Source: Polyangiaceae bacterium (lineage in GTDB: Bacteria; Myxococcota_A; Polyangia; Polyangiales; Polyangiaceae). From it: a stretch of DNA of 64,000 nucleotides. Each line of letters begins with the position of its first letter. Position 1 is the stretch's first letter. Positions 43,214-52,203 of this stretch are shown here, piece after piece. Below the pieces are notes generated by a model, which saw only the letters and a program-made list of their open reading frames with translations, did no database searches and was not told the origin of the DNA. The translations under genes were made by a program, and so were the position numbers. The stretch covers positions 1 through 64,000 of the forward strand of contig JACKEA010000001.1 of NCBI GenBank assembly GCA_020633235.1, given 5' to 3'.

Positions 43214-44851
43214 TCAGAACGTGACCTTGCCGTCGATGTGCGTGGTCTTGTCCGCGCTGAACTTGGTGTGACAGGTGCTGCACGACGAGTCGTTCGGGTG
43301 TGGTGCCGGCGGCGGGAATCCGTGACAGGCACCACAGGGGGCTTGATTCACTCCGGTCCAGGTCGGGGCGGTATTGGAACCGTTCGAGTTCCAACTGCCA
43401 CCGTGGCAATAGGTGTTCGTGCAGCTGACGCCGTCGTAGGTCGGAGTGTTCACGTTGGTGCCGTTGGCGTGATCCAACGTGGCGACGCCGCTGAACGTGA
43501 GCTCTGCAGGCCCCGCGGTATCGTAGTGCCCCGGGGCGTCCACGCTGGCGGGCACGACGTGGCACTCGACGCACTCCACCGGGCGCCCCGTGATCCCACC
43601 GCTGAGGTGCGTTTGGTGCGCGCCTACGCCGGGGAAGCTGGTGGCCGTGTGGCCCGAGAGGTCCACCGGCGGCGCCGCGTTCTGCTGGCTGCCGTGGCAA
43701 GCGTTGCAGGTGGTGGGTAGCACCACGTCTACTGTGCCATTCACGTGCAGGTCGCGGTTCACGATGGTCTGATTGTCCGCTCCGACGACTGCGCCATGGC
43801 AGAAGTTGCAGTTCGTCATTTGCGGGTGCGGCGCGGGGGGCGGCGCACCGTGGCAAGTGGTGCAGGAGAGGTTACCGGCGGTGCTGGTCCACTCCGGGCT
43901 GTCCGTCCCAGTGGCGCTCGGTCCGTGGCACCAGGAGTCGCTGCACTTCTTGGCGGTCCGATTCCAATCTGGAGCGCGGCCACTGGTAGTGGCCACGCCG
44001 GTGAAGATCACCTCGGCGGGCGCGGTGTCGATGTGGCCGGGATCCCCAACTTCCTTGGGTACCACGTGGCACTCACCGCAGGCGACGGGACGGCTGTTGG
44101 CGCCGCCCGCGAGGTGCACCTGATGGGCGCCCACGCCGATGGCGGTGATGTCGCTGTTGCCCTGCGTGTCCACCGGCGGCGCGGCGTTCTGCTCGCTGCC
44201 GTGGCAGGTGCTGCAGGTGAGGTCGATGACCTCCACCTTTCCGTTCACGTGCTTCTCGGGCGCGATGAACTTCATGTTCGCGCCGATGACCTCGCCGTGG
44301 CAGTTCTCGCACTGCTCCACCGCGGGGTGAGGCAAGGGCGGTGGCAACGCGTGGCAGCTGCCGCAGGCGTCTGCGCTCGACCGTGGATGGGTCCAGCGTG
44401 TCTCTGCGTTCTGGTGACAGTAGGTGTCGGTGCAGCTGCGCGCAGCCGCGCTGTAGCTGGGATCTCGACCGCCGGTCTTGGCCAGCTCGCCGAAGGTGAG
44501 CTCCGCCGGGCGATCCGTGTCCGCGTGGCCCTTCTGCCCGGTGGTGGTAGGCACCACGTGACATTCCTGGCACGGTACGGCCGCGTGGGTGGGGCCGTCG
44601 TGCAGGTGATTCTGGTGGGCGCCGACGCCGGGGTAGGAGGGATCCGTGTTGCCGTTCAGATCGATGGGCGGCGCGGACTTCACCAGATCGCTGCCCGGGT
44701 TGTTCGGGCTGCCGTGACAGCTGGTGCACTCCAACGTCTTCGGTGAGGTGTCTTCCGAGCGTCGGTCGAGGCAACCCGGAGCCAAGGCGGACAGCGCGGC
44801 GAGGGAGACGGCCGCGCACAGGAGGCTGGTGACGCGCGCGCTACTGTTCAT
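43214..44851 (-). CDS. Multiheme c-type cytochrome lipoprotein (12 CxxCH + 3 CX4CH)
   Basis: 545 aa from the ATG at 44851. Signal ends LAPGC, a lipobox-like site. The protein has 12 canonical CxxCH heme sites (CTSCH, CQECH, CGSCH, CENCH and others) and three CX4CH sites (CTDTYCH, CSDSWCH, CTNTYCH). The alternation of CX4CH with CxxCH in about 150-residue repeats matches the Geobacter-type multiheme family (TIGR01904 from memory). Potentially 12-15 hemes, outer-membrane anchored, for electron transfer at the surface. The start overlaps the previous gene by 11 bp. Confidence 0.9.
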   Translation of the reverse strand: MNSSARVTSLLCAAVSLAALSALAPGCLDRRSEDTSPKTLECTSCHGSPNNPGSDLVKSAPPIDLNGNTDPSYPGVGAHQNHLHDGPTHAAVPCQECHVVPTTTGQKGHADTDRPAELTFGELAKTGGRDPSYSAAARSCTDTYCHQNAETRWTHPRSSADACGSCHALPPPLPHPAVEQCENCHGEVIGANMKFIAPEKHVNGKVEVIDLTCSTCHGSEQNAAPPVDTQGNSDITAIGVGAHQVHLAGGANSRPVACGECHVVPKEVGDPGHIDTAPAEVIFTGVATTSGRAPDWNRTAKKCSDSWCHGPSATGTDSPEWTSTAGNLSCTTCHGAPPPAPHPQMTNCNFCHGAVVGADNQTIVNRDLHVNGTVDVVLPTTCNACHGSQQNAAPPVDLSGHTATSFPGVGAHQTHLSGGITGRPVECVECHVVPASVDAPGHYDTAGPAELTFSGVATLDHANGTNVNTPTYDGVSCTNTYCHGGSWNSNGSNTAPTWTGVNQAPCGACHGFPPPAPHPNDSSCSTCHTKFSADKTTHIDGKVTF

Positions 44852-45890
44852 GGCAGTACCTACACATCGCCGCGCCGTCGGAGCGGCTGCTCTTCCAGCC
44901 GTTCGGGTGGGGGTTGCCGCCGTAGGCGCCCACCTTGTGGCAACGGATGCAGTTGGTGGCGGGGCCCTGATCGTGGCACGCGGCGCAGGCAACGATGTCC
45001 CGTCGTGCTGCGCGACCGTGGAAGCTGCGCCCGTCGGTGTTGCCGCCCACCCAGCCCGGCGGGTGGGGGTTGGCTCCGCGGATGGCGTTGCCGCTTACAC
45101 CGTTCTTCACGTGGCAGCTGTCGCAGGTTTCCACGGTGTGGCACTTGAGGCAGCGGGTCGGCTGGCTCTTGGCTTCTATCGGGTGCCGAGTCAAGAAGTC
45201 CCCGCGGTGCACCAGACGCCGCTCGATGGAGTCCGGACGGCGCTTCTCGATGCTGAGCCCCTGGCTCACGTCGTGGCAGTCGTCACACTGCTGCTGGGAG
45301 TGGCAGTTCTGGCAGATGGCCTGCTTCTGCCGAGCGAGCACGCCATGCCGATGGGTGACGAATCCCGCATCGTGACGCAGGAACGTCTGCGGCATGAGCT
45401 GAGATAGGTCGGCGCTTTGATGGCAGGGCGTGCACACGCCTTCGTCCCACTGCTTCTGGTGCTCGTGGCAGGTGAAGCAGCGCGCCATCGTAGGAAATCG
45501 TGGCTCGCTCTTTTCCACGATGCCAGCGTGACACGGCACGCACTGGCCTTTGTTGCCCGGCATGGCCAGGTGCTTGGCGTGGAAGAAGCGAATGCCGTAG
45601 GCCAGCGGCTCGGGATCTTGCGGCGGGCGATTCACTGCGGCCAGCGCCTGCTGATCCGTGGGTTTGTGGCAGCGCTGGCAGACGTCCACCTTGGGCAGCG
45701 CCGCGGTGCGGTTGCCCTGCTTGGGGTGGTGACAGGTCGCGCAGCTGAGGCAGTCCGGCAGGCCCGGGCCGCCGCACTTGAGCTCCGTGAGGTGGAGATC
45801 GTGAGGGAAGCGCGGCTGGCTGTGTTCGCTGCACGCCAGCAGCAGCGCCAGGCCGATGGCCAAGAGCAGGAGCAAGCGAGCGTGCTTCAC
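44841..45890 (-). CDS. 12-heme c-type cytochrome lipoprotein
   Basis: 349 aa from a GTG overlapping the porin stop (GTGA). Lipobox LLACSE after a Leu-rich core. Twelve CxxCH sites (CATCH, CQRCH, CVPCH, CFTCH, CTPCH, CQNCH, CDDCH, CLKCH, CDSCH, CAACH, CIRCH, CRYCH) and many spare His that could be distal ligands. It is likely a periplasmic-side or outer-membrane heme wire that feeds the barrel. Both sides overlap their neighbours, so the three genes are one translational unit. Confidence 0.92.
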   Translation of the reverse strand: MKHARLLLLLAIGLALLLACSEHSQPRFPHDLHLTELKCGGPGLPDCLSCATCHHPKQGNRTAALPKVDVCQRCHKPTDQQALAAVNRPPQDPEPLAYGIRFFHAKHLAMPGNKGQCVPCHAGIVEKSEPRFPTMARCFTCHEHQKQWDEGVCTPCHQSADLSQLMPQTFLRHDAGFVTHRHGVLARQKQAICQNCHSQQQCDDCHDVSQGLSIEKRRPDSIERRLVHRGDFLTRHPIEAKSQPTRCLKCHTVETCDSCHVKNGVSGNAIRGANPHPPGWVGGNTDGRSFHGRAARRDIVACAACHDQGPATNCIRCHKVGAYGGNPHPNGWKSSRSDGAAMCRYCHEQ

Positions 45891-47290
45891 GTGCCCCCCC
45901 TTCCGCCGAACAGGTAGCTGAGGCGCACCAGGCTCTGCACGTCGGACTTGGCGTAAGGCGAGCGCGCCACCGAGGCCCCCCACAACACGGACAGCTCCGG
46001 CAGCACGGCGTAGCCGAGGGTGCCGGCGTACACGCTGGAGGTATCGATGCCTCGAATGCTCTCGTCGTAGAAGTAGAGATAGGCCTCCGCAGTGGCCGTG
46101 AGGGGTCGCACGATGCGGCGACGCAGCGAGGTGCGCAGGGAGTGGTAGCCGTTCTCCGGCGCAATCACCCGGCCGTAGGCCACGATGATCATCGTGCGCT
46201 CCGGCCGATCCGGCGACCAACGCACTTCCGCGTCTCCCCGGCTGCCCCGCTCGCCGTCCGAGAACAGCTCGATGAAGCCATTGCCTTCCAGGGCCAAGCG
46301 CGGCATCGCGTGCAAGGTGAAGCCGCCGCCGACCTCGTCGAAGGAATCCGTGCTGAACACGCTGAGCACGGATTGATGCGAAAGGAATGCGGCGGGCACC
46401 GTGTGCGTGAACTCGCCGGTCAAATCCACGAGGTAGTGGGGCGTTGCGTCGACCCACGCCCGCGCGTCTGCCAGGCGACTGCCGTCCAGATCGAAGATGC
46501 CATTGCCGCCGACGGCGAGCTTGTCGCTCGGCTGCCAGTGGGCGTCGGCTCCGACGTTGCGATGGGCGAGCTCGCTGTTTTCGTGCTGCTCGTGGAAGGA
46601 CGCCCCCGCGGACAGCGGCCCCTTGTCGTAGAACAAGCGCGCCCCCGCCAGCCAGTAGCCCGTGCGGTTCGGATCCTCCAGCGCGTCGGGATTTCGAAGC
46701 AGCGTATCTTGTGCGCTACCGAGCTGCTGATAGCCGATTTGTTGGTTCCAGCGCGGAAGCACCGAGAGACCGCCGTAGGCTTCGGCTCCCAAGCCGACGT
46801 CCAAACGGCTGCCCACGGCCAGGCCGTCGAAGCGCGCGTAACGAGCGGCACCACCGGCGAAGGCCTGGCGCCCGAGGCGGAGCCAGGTTTGCCCTTGGTG
46901 GTAGCGCACGTTTGCGCTCTGGACGTCGCCGTCCAGGCGGTGCTCGCGGGCGACGCCGTCGCCGTTGTCGAGCTCCCCCAGGTGCACTCCGCCCCAAGCA
47001 CTCAGCTCGACGTCGAGGCTGTCCTTGTGTCCGATGGCGTCGATGTCCTGGACGCGCAGTGACAGGTACTGATTGATGGGCGCGACGCGGCGGCTCACGA
47101 CCAGCGCGCCGTCCGGCCCCGGGAGCAGCGCGCGCTCATACAGCTGAAACAGCGTTTCGCCGCGGGCCACCACGGAGTAGTGATCGGAGGGTTGGTCCTG
47201 CACGTCGTCGTCCGCCGCTGCAGCCGAAGCTGACAGCGCGGTGACCGTGAGCGCCGCACCAATGCTCGTAACGAGTGGTCTCAATACCAC
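45887..47290 (-). CDS. Outer-membrane beta-barrel protein of a porin-cytochrome cluster
   Basis: 467 aa from a GTG, with a Sec signal (LVTSIGAALTVTALSASAAAA) and cleavage near AAADDD. The mature chain is a run of amphipathic strands with alternating polar and hydrophobic residues and aromatic girdles (SLDVELSAWGGVHLG, TWLRLGRQAFAG, AEAYLYFYDES) and ends in an aromatic-rich strand, typical of a porin. No heme motif. By analogy to MtrB/Omb porins it would hold the cytochromes in the outer membrane. That role rests on gene order. Confidence 0.82.
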   Translation of the reverse strand: MVLRPLVTSIGAALTVTALSASAAAADDDVQDQPSDHYSVVARGETLFQLYERALLPGPDGALVVSRRVAPINQYLSLRVQDIDAIGHKDSLDVELSAWGGVHLGELDNGDGVAREHRLDGDVQSANVRYHQGQTWLRLGRQAFAGGAARYARFDGLAVGSRLDVGLGAEAYGGLSVLPRWNQQIGYQQLGSAQDTLLRNPDALEDPNRTGYWLAGARLFYDKGPLSAGASFHEQHENSELAHRNVGADAHWQPSDKLAVGGNGIFDLDGSRLADARAWVDATPHYLVDLTGEFTHTVPAAFLSHQSVLSVFSTDSFDEVGGGFTLHAMPRLALEGNGFIELFSDGERGSRGDAEVRWSPDRPERTMIIVAYGRVIAPENGYHSLRTSLRRRIVRPLTATAEAYLYFYDESIRGIDTSSVYAGTLGYAVLPELSVLWGASVARSPYAKSDVQSLVRLSYLFGGRGGT

Positions 47291-47435
47291 GACAGCTTTC
47301 TACCACAGCGTTCAAGCGCCGAAAGACCCGCCGAGCGTCCGACGTGACAGCGCGCAGCTCGAGGATCCCGACTCCAACATTTTCGTCTCAGACTTCAGTG
47401 TTTTGGAGCAGGGTGCGCAAATTTCGCGCGTTTTG

Positions 47436-49682
47436 TCAGGGGTAGAGGCGATAGCGACGGCGGAGCCGCTCGAAGGCGGCGAGCGCGTCGGCACTCTGGC
47501 CGGGTGCAGCAGCCACCAGGGAATCCATCGCGCGCTCGTTCCACTCGCTTGGGTGACGCGCGGCGATCGCGCGCCGGAGGGCGAAGGCCAAGGCGACGGG
47601 GCGGAACCGTTTCACGTCGGTGACGTGGAAGGAGACGGCCTGGCAACGCTTGCCGGAGTAGGGAGAGGCGGTCGGGACCATTTCCGTTGCGCGGAGCTGG
47701 ACGCCCGGCACATGGACGCGCTGGACGATCGCCCGAGCGTCCAGCCAGGGCGCTCCGATCCACTCGAAGGGCCGGCCGGTGCCGCGCCCCACGCTCAAGT
47801 TCGTACGCTCGAGCAGACCCACGCCTGCGTAAAGCAACGCCTCAGTGGGGCTGCGGATGTTGGGGGACAGGTTCACCCAGGGCAACCCGGTCTCGTCGAA
47901 GGGCTCGGCGCGGTGCCAGCCCTCCATGGGGATCACCTGTAGATTCAGGGGAAGGTGCCGCTCGCCGCGAAACAAACGTGCGAGCTCACCCAGGGTCAGG
48001 CCGTGGCGCACGGGCAGCGGAAAGGGATTGACGAACCCGAAGCGCTCGGCGACGGGCCCCTCGACGTGAACGCCGTCGATGGGATTGGGCCGATCCAGCA
48101 CCACCACGCGCAGGCCCCGCGCCGCAGCGACTTCCATTACGGCGAGCATGCTCGAAGCGTAGGTGTAGATGCGCGAGCCCACGTCCTGCACGTCGATCAC
48201 CAACGTGTCGATGCCCTCGAGCATCTCCGGGGTCGGGCGCCGAGTGGCGCCGTACAGGCTGAAGACCGGGACGCCGGTCTTGGGGTCCTTTCCGGACGGA
48301 ACGGGGCCTTCGCGATCCGAGCTCAAGCCGTGCTCCAGGCTGAATGCTGCAACGAGCGTGGTGTTGCTGGCTTCGGCCAAGAGGTCGAGGGTGCGCCGGC
48401 CGTCGCGGGCGCGGCCGGGGGCGTGGGTGACGAGCCCAATGTGCGCTCCAGCGACCGGGGCGAATCCCGCCTTTACCAGCACGTCGATGCCGGCGAGCAC
48501 GGCTGGCGGCGCCGAGGCCTCCCGGAGCCCAGCGGCTGCGAACAGCTGCCACACCAACGGCTGCACCTTGCCGTGGGGCTTTGGGTGCAAGCGACTGCTG
48601 AGGAACACGATGAACGCGTCGCGCTCCGGATCGATCCACAGCGCGGTGCCGGTGAAACCGGTGTGGCCGAAGGTGCTGGGGGAAACGCCGAGGGCGTAGG
48701 GTTCGTTGGGAACGTCCCAGCCGAGGCCCCGGCGCTCGTCGCCGAAGCTCACGATCGAGCGGGGCAGACCGCGTGCGAGCACGGGGTGCGCTGCCAGTGA
48801 GCGGGCGCCCAGAAGATAGCGAGCGAAGCGCGCGAGATCGTCCGCGGTGGAGAACAGCCCGGCGTGCCCCGCGACGCCACCGAGGCGCGCCGCGCGGGGA
48901 TCGTGCACGCTGCCGCGCAGGCCGCCTTCGGTGGGGGCGCTACGCCGGGGGTCGGCGCCGAACGCGGTGTCGTTCATGCCCAGGGGCTCGAAGATCTCGC
49001 TCCGCGCGGCGTCGTCCAGGGAGCGCTTGGAGACGCGCTCCACGAGCTCGCCGAGCAGGATGAAGCCCAGATCGCTGTACTCGTAGCGCGTGCCGGGATC
49101 CCGCGTGGCGGCCAGGCGAGCAATGGCGGCGATGGCGGCCAGGTGGCCGTGCTCGTAACGTTCGAGGGCGTTGTCCGCCGGCAGGCCGCTGGAGTGCGTG
49201 AGCAGCTGACGCACGGTGATGCTGGAGGCGCCGAGCTCGGGGAGCCAGCGCCGCACGGGCTCATCGAGGGCGAGAGCGCCGTGCTCCCGCAGCTGAAGCA
49301 CCAGCGTCGTGGTGACCACGGCCTTGGTCAGGCTTGCCAGATCGAAGACCGTGTCCGCCGTCATCGCTTCTTGCCCGACGACGCGCTCACCGTACGCGCG
49401 CCGGAACACCACGCCGTTCCGCCGCCCGATGATCACGACGCACCCCGGGATGCGACCGTCTGCGATGGCGCCCTGCACGAGCGCGTCGATACGCGCCGTC
49501 GCCTTCGCGCCGAGGCGCGCTTCCGGTGCTGGCAGAGCGACGAGCGGAACCGTGACGGCGTGACTACGCGAGAGGACGCGCGCCGGCACTCGACGGGGCG
49601 CGTCGGTGAGTGCCAGGAGCGCCAGCACCAGGGTGAACGCGCGGAGCCGCACGTCGGGGAACGCCGTGCGGGGCGCCGCCAT
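47436..49682 (-). CDS. Serine hydrolase (AmiE/beta-lactamase-like) fused to NamZ-type DUF1343
   Basis: 748 aa from ATG 49682; upstream ATG at 49718 lies inside a repeat hairpin. Hydrophobic N-terminus (about 15-27) for export. Residues about 55-385 are a beta-lactamase-type serine hydrolase: SLTK (117-120), YSD in the YxN place, and HTG (340-342) in the KTG place. Residues about 396-748 are DUF1343, the NamZ exo-N-acetylmuramidase family. In Bacillus the separate AmiE and NamZ proteins free MurNAc from peptidoglycan, so this fusion could do both steps, either in recycling or prey-wall digestion. The role is inferred. Confidence 0.88.
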   Translation of the reverse strand: MAAPRTAFPDVRLRAFTLVLALLALTDAPRRVPARVLSRSHAVTVPLVALPAPEARLGAKATARIDALVQGAIADGRIPGCVVIIGRRNGVVFRRAYGERVVGQEAMTADTVFDLASLTKAVVTTTLVLQLREHGALALDEPVRRWLPELGASSITVRQLLTHSSGLPADNALERYEHGHLAAIAAIARLAATRDPGTRYEYSDLGFILLGELVERVSKRSLDDAARSEIFEPLGMNDTAFGADPRRSAPTEGGLRGSVHDPRAARLGGVAGHAGLFSTADDLARFARYLLGARSLAAHPVLARGLPRSIVSFGDERRGLGWDVPNEPYALGVSPSTFGHTGFTGTALWIDPERDAFIVFLSSRLHPKPHGKVQPLVWQLFAAAGLREASAPPAVLAGIDVLVKAGFAPVAGAHIGLVTHAPGRARDGRRTLDLLAEASNTTLVAAFSLEHGLSSDREGPVPSGKDPKTGVPVFSLYGATRRPTPEMLEGIDTLVIDVQDVGSRIYTYASSMLAVMEVAAARGLRVVVLDRPNPIDGVHVEGPVAERFGFVNPFPLPVRHGLTLGELARLFRGERHLPLNLQVIPMEGWHRAEPFDETGLPWVNLSPNIRSPTEALLYAGVGLLERTNLSVGRGTGRPFEWIGAPWLDARAIVQRVHVPGVQLRATEMVPTASPYSGKRCQAVSFHVTDVKRFRPVALAFALRRAIAARHPSEWNERAMDSLVAAAPGQSADALAAFERLRRRYRLYP

Positions 49683-49683
49683 T

Positions 49684-49717
49684 CCGCCGCGGCGGGTGGT
49701 TCCGCGGCGGACCGACA
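49684..49717 (-). repeat. Dispersed palindromic repeat, copy 10
   Basis: Minus strand TGTCGGTCCGCCGCGG, AACCACC and CGCCGCGG. CCGCCGCGG (49684-49692) and CCGCGGCGG (49702-49710) pair perfectly over 9 bp. It sits just ahead of the hydrolase start codon. Confidence 0.7.
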
Positions 49718-49732
49718 TGAGAAGACTGCAGC

Positions 49733-52138
49733 CTACGGCAGCGTGTACTTGTAGCTGCCGCCTCCGTCCGTGGCGATCCACAGCACCTTGGGGTCGACGG
49801 GGTCGGCGACGATGTGTCCGAACTCCGACACCATATTGCCGGTCGGCAGCTGGGTCCAGGTCTTGCCGTCGTCGGATGTGATGGCCAACGGGTTGACGTT
49901 GGTGGGGCTCTCGGAGCTGGCGTACGAGGTGTAGCCGGCGACCAGCTTGCCGTCCTTGGTGTACGTCACGGCAGAGACCGTCTTTGGAGTCTTGGAGCTC
50001 GCCGGGGAGATGTCGTCGTCGATCTTGCTCCAGCCGGATTCACCGTCCGGCGACAACCACACGCCGCCTTTGGAGCCCCGCACGCCGACGGCGACCTGTC
50101 CCGAAGGTCCTACGGCGACTCCACGCGCATCCGACATGGAGCTGCTCGCGCTGGTGCCGGCGACTCGGGCCCAGGAATCTCCGAAGTCCGTCGACTTGTA
50201 CACGCCACCGCTGCCTGCGACGGCAAAGGTCGCGTACAGCACCTCGGGGTTGCTCGCGTCTTGCGCCAGTCCGGTCGGATACTCATGGCCGTTGTATGCG
50301 GGCAGCCCACTGAGCTGAGACCAGGTCTTCCCGTAGTCTGGAGACGACCAGATCCCCGTCTGCCACGGTGTGCTGTCGTTCAGGAAACCGCGCACGATGG
50401 CGAACAGGTTTTTCTTGGTGCCGGACTTCAGGAAATGGAGCTGGATGGTGGACGTCGCGTAGAACGTCTTCAGCAGCGACCAGGATTCCATGTCCTTGCT
50501 GGTGAAGATCCCGATGCGGGCGTTCGGCGAGCTGTCTCCACCGTAGGTGACGTAGTACGTGCCTTGGTCGTCCTTGGCGAAGCCGCCGGAATCGTGGCCC
50601 TTGGTCTGGGTGCCATCCCCCACCTGCTGGAAGTTCTTCCAGCTCTCGCCGCCGTCCTTGCTGATGGAAAACCCCTGGTCGAAGCCGCCGACCATCGCGT
50701 TCTTCGGGTCGTCCGGATCGACGAACACGTCCCACCCGCCCGTGATCATGATCTGTCCGGTGTTCTTGTAGAACCCGGGGGTGGCCGCCGGCGTCGCGTA
50801 GGTCGGCACCCAGGACTTCTTGGTCTCGGTGCCGTCGCAGGAGAGGGGCTGGCCGTTCGTCTTGATGAAGAGATTCGTTCCGGCGACGAGGAACGTCGGG
50901 TCGGATTTCGAGACGTCGAAGGTCAGTCCCGCGCTGCTCCCGAAGTACGTCGCCCACCCAGTGTTGTACGGGAAACTGTAGCAGGACCAGGTGTTGCCGG
51001 CGTCCGAGGACTTGTAGATGACGTTGCCGAACATGGCGTAGAGGTTTTTGCCGGCGTCGTCCATGATGTGAAAATCCATCACGCGGACGTTGTCCTTGGC
51101 GGCCGATCCCGTGGGCCCGAGGCGCGTCCAGGTCTTGCCGGCGTCAATGGATTTGTAGAGGCCGAAGCTGGAGGTCGCCGGGTCGTGGTCGGGGTCGCTC
51201 GTCGACGTCGAGTGCATCCCTTTGGCGGCGTACACGATCGACGGGTCGTCCTTCACGACATCGATGGCCATGATGCGTTGCTGGAGGCGCGAGTCCTGGA
51301 TCTGGCTCCAGGAGCTGCCGCCGTCGGTAGACTTGAAGATCCCGACCATGCCCGCGTAGTAGACCGTCTGCCCGTCGGCGGACGCGATGGCGATGCTCGC
51401 CGTGGAGTATTCGGCGGTTAGCGACGGACCGCCGGTGAGCCCTAGCGGTGTCCACGAGGCGCCGCCGTTGACGGACTTGTACCCCATCACGGCGTAGTCC
51501 GGATCGGTACGCCACTTGGTGTTGGAGCCCGCGCCAATGTAGATCACGTCGTGATCGAAGGGACTGATCTTCATTGCCGAGAAGCGATTGGCATGGAGAG
51601 GGGCGCCGCTGGCATACCCGTAGTCCGGCAGTCCATCATGAAGATCCACGAAGGACTTGCCCCGATCCGTGGACTTCCAGATGCCGCCCATGGTCGCAAC
51701 GAACACGGTCTTCGGATCCATTGGATCGAGCTCGATGGTACCGATCTTTTGGCTGAGCAGGCCGCCGTGCTCGCCGATGATCCTATCCCAGCTGTCGCCC
51801 CCGTCTTCGGACCGCATGAAACCGCCGTTGTCGGACGCGATGTAGACGTACTTCGGATCGACAGGATCGATGACCACGTCGTTCACGAACGCGTCGCCGC
51901 CGGGACCGAGCTGGACGATCGGCGGGCCGCTCGGCGAGCCGCCGGAGCCCGCGGCACCGCCGGAGCCCGCGGCTCCGCCCGAGCCCGCGGCGCCAGCCGA
52001 GCCTGCGGCGCCACCCGAGCCGGCGCCGCCTGTGGCCACACCGCCGCCGCCGCTCGCGTCGCCGTTCTCGCTCGAGCCACAGCTCGGAAGGGCGCTGCAG
52101 AGAACGACGAGGACTACAAGAGTGCTACCTTTTGCCAT
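49733..52138 (-). CDS. BNR/sortilin-type beta-propeller lipoprotein
   Basis: 801 aa from the ATG at 52138. Lipobox LPSCGSS, then a Gly/Ala/Ser linker encoded by an 18-bp repeat. The rest is a run of about ten Asp-box blades (S-x-D-x-G-x-T-W: SEDGGDSW, STDRGKSF, SVNGGASW, STDGGSSW, SIDAGKTW, SSDAGNTW, SKDGGESW, SPDYGKTW, STDFGDSW, SDDGKTW), as in sialidases, xyloglucanases (GH74) and Vps10. Likely a two-propeller surface protein that binds or cleaves glycans. No catalytic residues assigned. Confidence 0.88.
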   Translation of the reverse strand: MAKGSTLVVLVVLCSALPSCGSSENGDASGGGGVATGGAGSGGAAGSAGAAGSGGAAGSGGAAGSGGSPSGPPIVQLGPGGDAFVNDVVIDPVDPKYVYIASDNGGFMRSEDGGDSWDRIIGEHGGLLSQKIGTIELDPMDPKTVFVATMGGIWKSTDRGKSFVDLHDGLPDYGYASGAPLHANRFSAMKISPFDHDVIYIGAGSNTKWRTDPDYAVMGYKSVNGGASWTPLGLTGGPSLTAEYSTASIAIASADGQTVYYAGMVGIFKSTDGGSSWSQIQDSRLQQRIMAIDVVKDDPSIVYAAKGMHSTSTSDPDHDPATSSFGLYKSIDAGKTWTRLGPTGSAAKDNVRVMDFHIMDDAGKNLYAMFGNVIYKSSDAGNTWSCYSFPYNTGWATYFGSSAGLTFDVSKSDPTFLVAGTNLFIKTNGQPLSCDGTETKKSWVPTYATPAATPGFYKNTGQIMITGGWDVFVDPDDPKNAMVGGFDQGFSISKDGGESWKNFQQVGDGTQTKGHDSGGFAKDDQGTYYVTYGGDSSPNARIGIFTSKDMESWSLLKTFYATSTIQLHFLKSGTKKNLFAIVRGFLNDSTPWQTGIWSSPDYGKTWSQLSGLPAYNGHEYPTGLAQDASNPEVLYATFAVAGSGGVYKSTDFGDSWARVAGTSASSSMSDARGVAVGPSGQVAVGVRGSKGGVWLSPDGESGWSKIDDDISPASSKTPKTVSAVTYTKDGKLVAGYTSYASSESPTNVNPLAITSDDGKTWTQLPTGNMVSEFGHIVADPVDPKVLWIATDGGGSYKYTLP
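51945..52030 (-). repeat. 18-bp tandem repeat coding Gly/Ala/Ser linker
   Basis: About five units near GAGCCCGCGGCGCCACCG encode GSGGAA/GSAGAA in the linker of the BNR lipoprotein. Close relatives occur in the linkers of the 53.6, 62.9 and 63.5 kb lipoproteins. Confidence 0.75.
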
Positions 52139-52180
52139 GAATTTCCCTCCAAGGAGCCTAGCGTTTCGCGGCGCTTCCAC

Positions 52181-52200
52181 GTTCGACAGTTTCGGACACG
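52181..52200 (-). promoter_or_regulatory. Shared upstream motif before the BNR lipoprotein
   Basis: Minus strand GTGTCCGAAACTGTCGAAC. It matches 53944-53959 (GTCCGAAAGTGTCGAG) at 14 of the 16 aligned positions. Both sit 35-50 bp before the start codon in the same orientation to their genes. Candidate regulator site. Confidence 0.4.
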
Positions 52201-52203
52201 GTC

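Noticed and set aside
45417..47062. Plus-strand frames through the porin and cytochrome genes
   Set aside because: Antisense; the repetitive His/Ala/Arg composition comes from CxxCH codons read backward.
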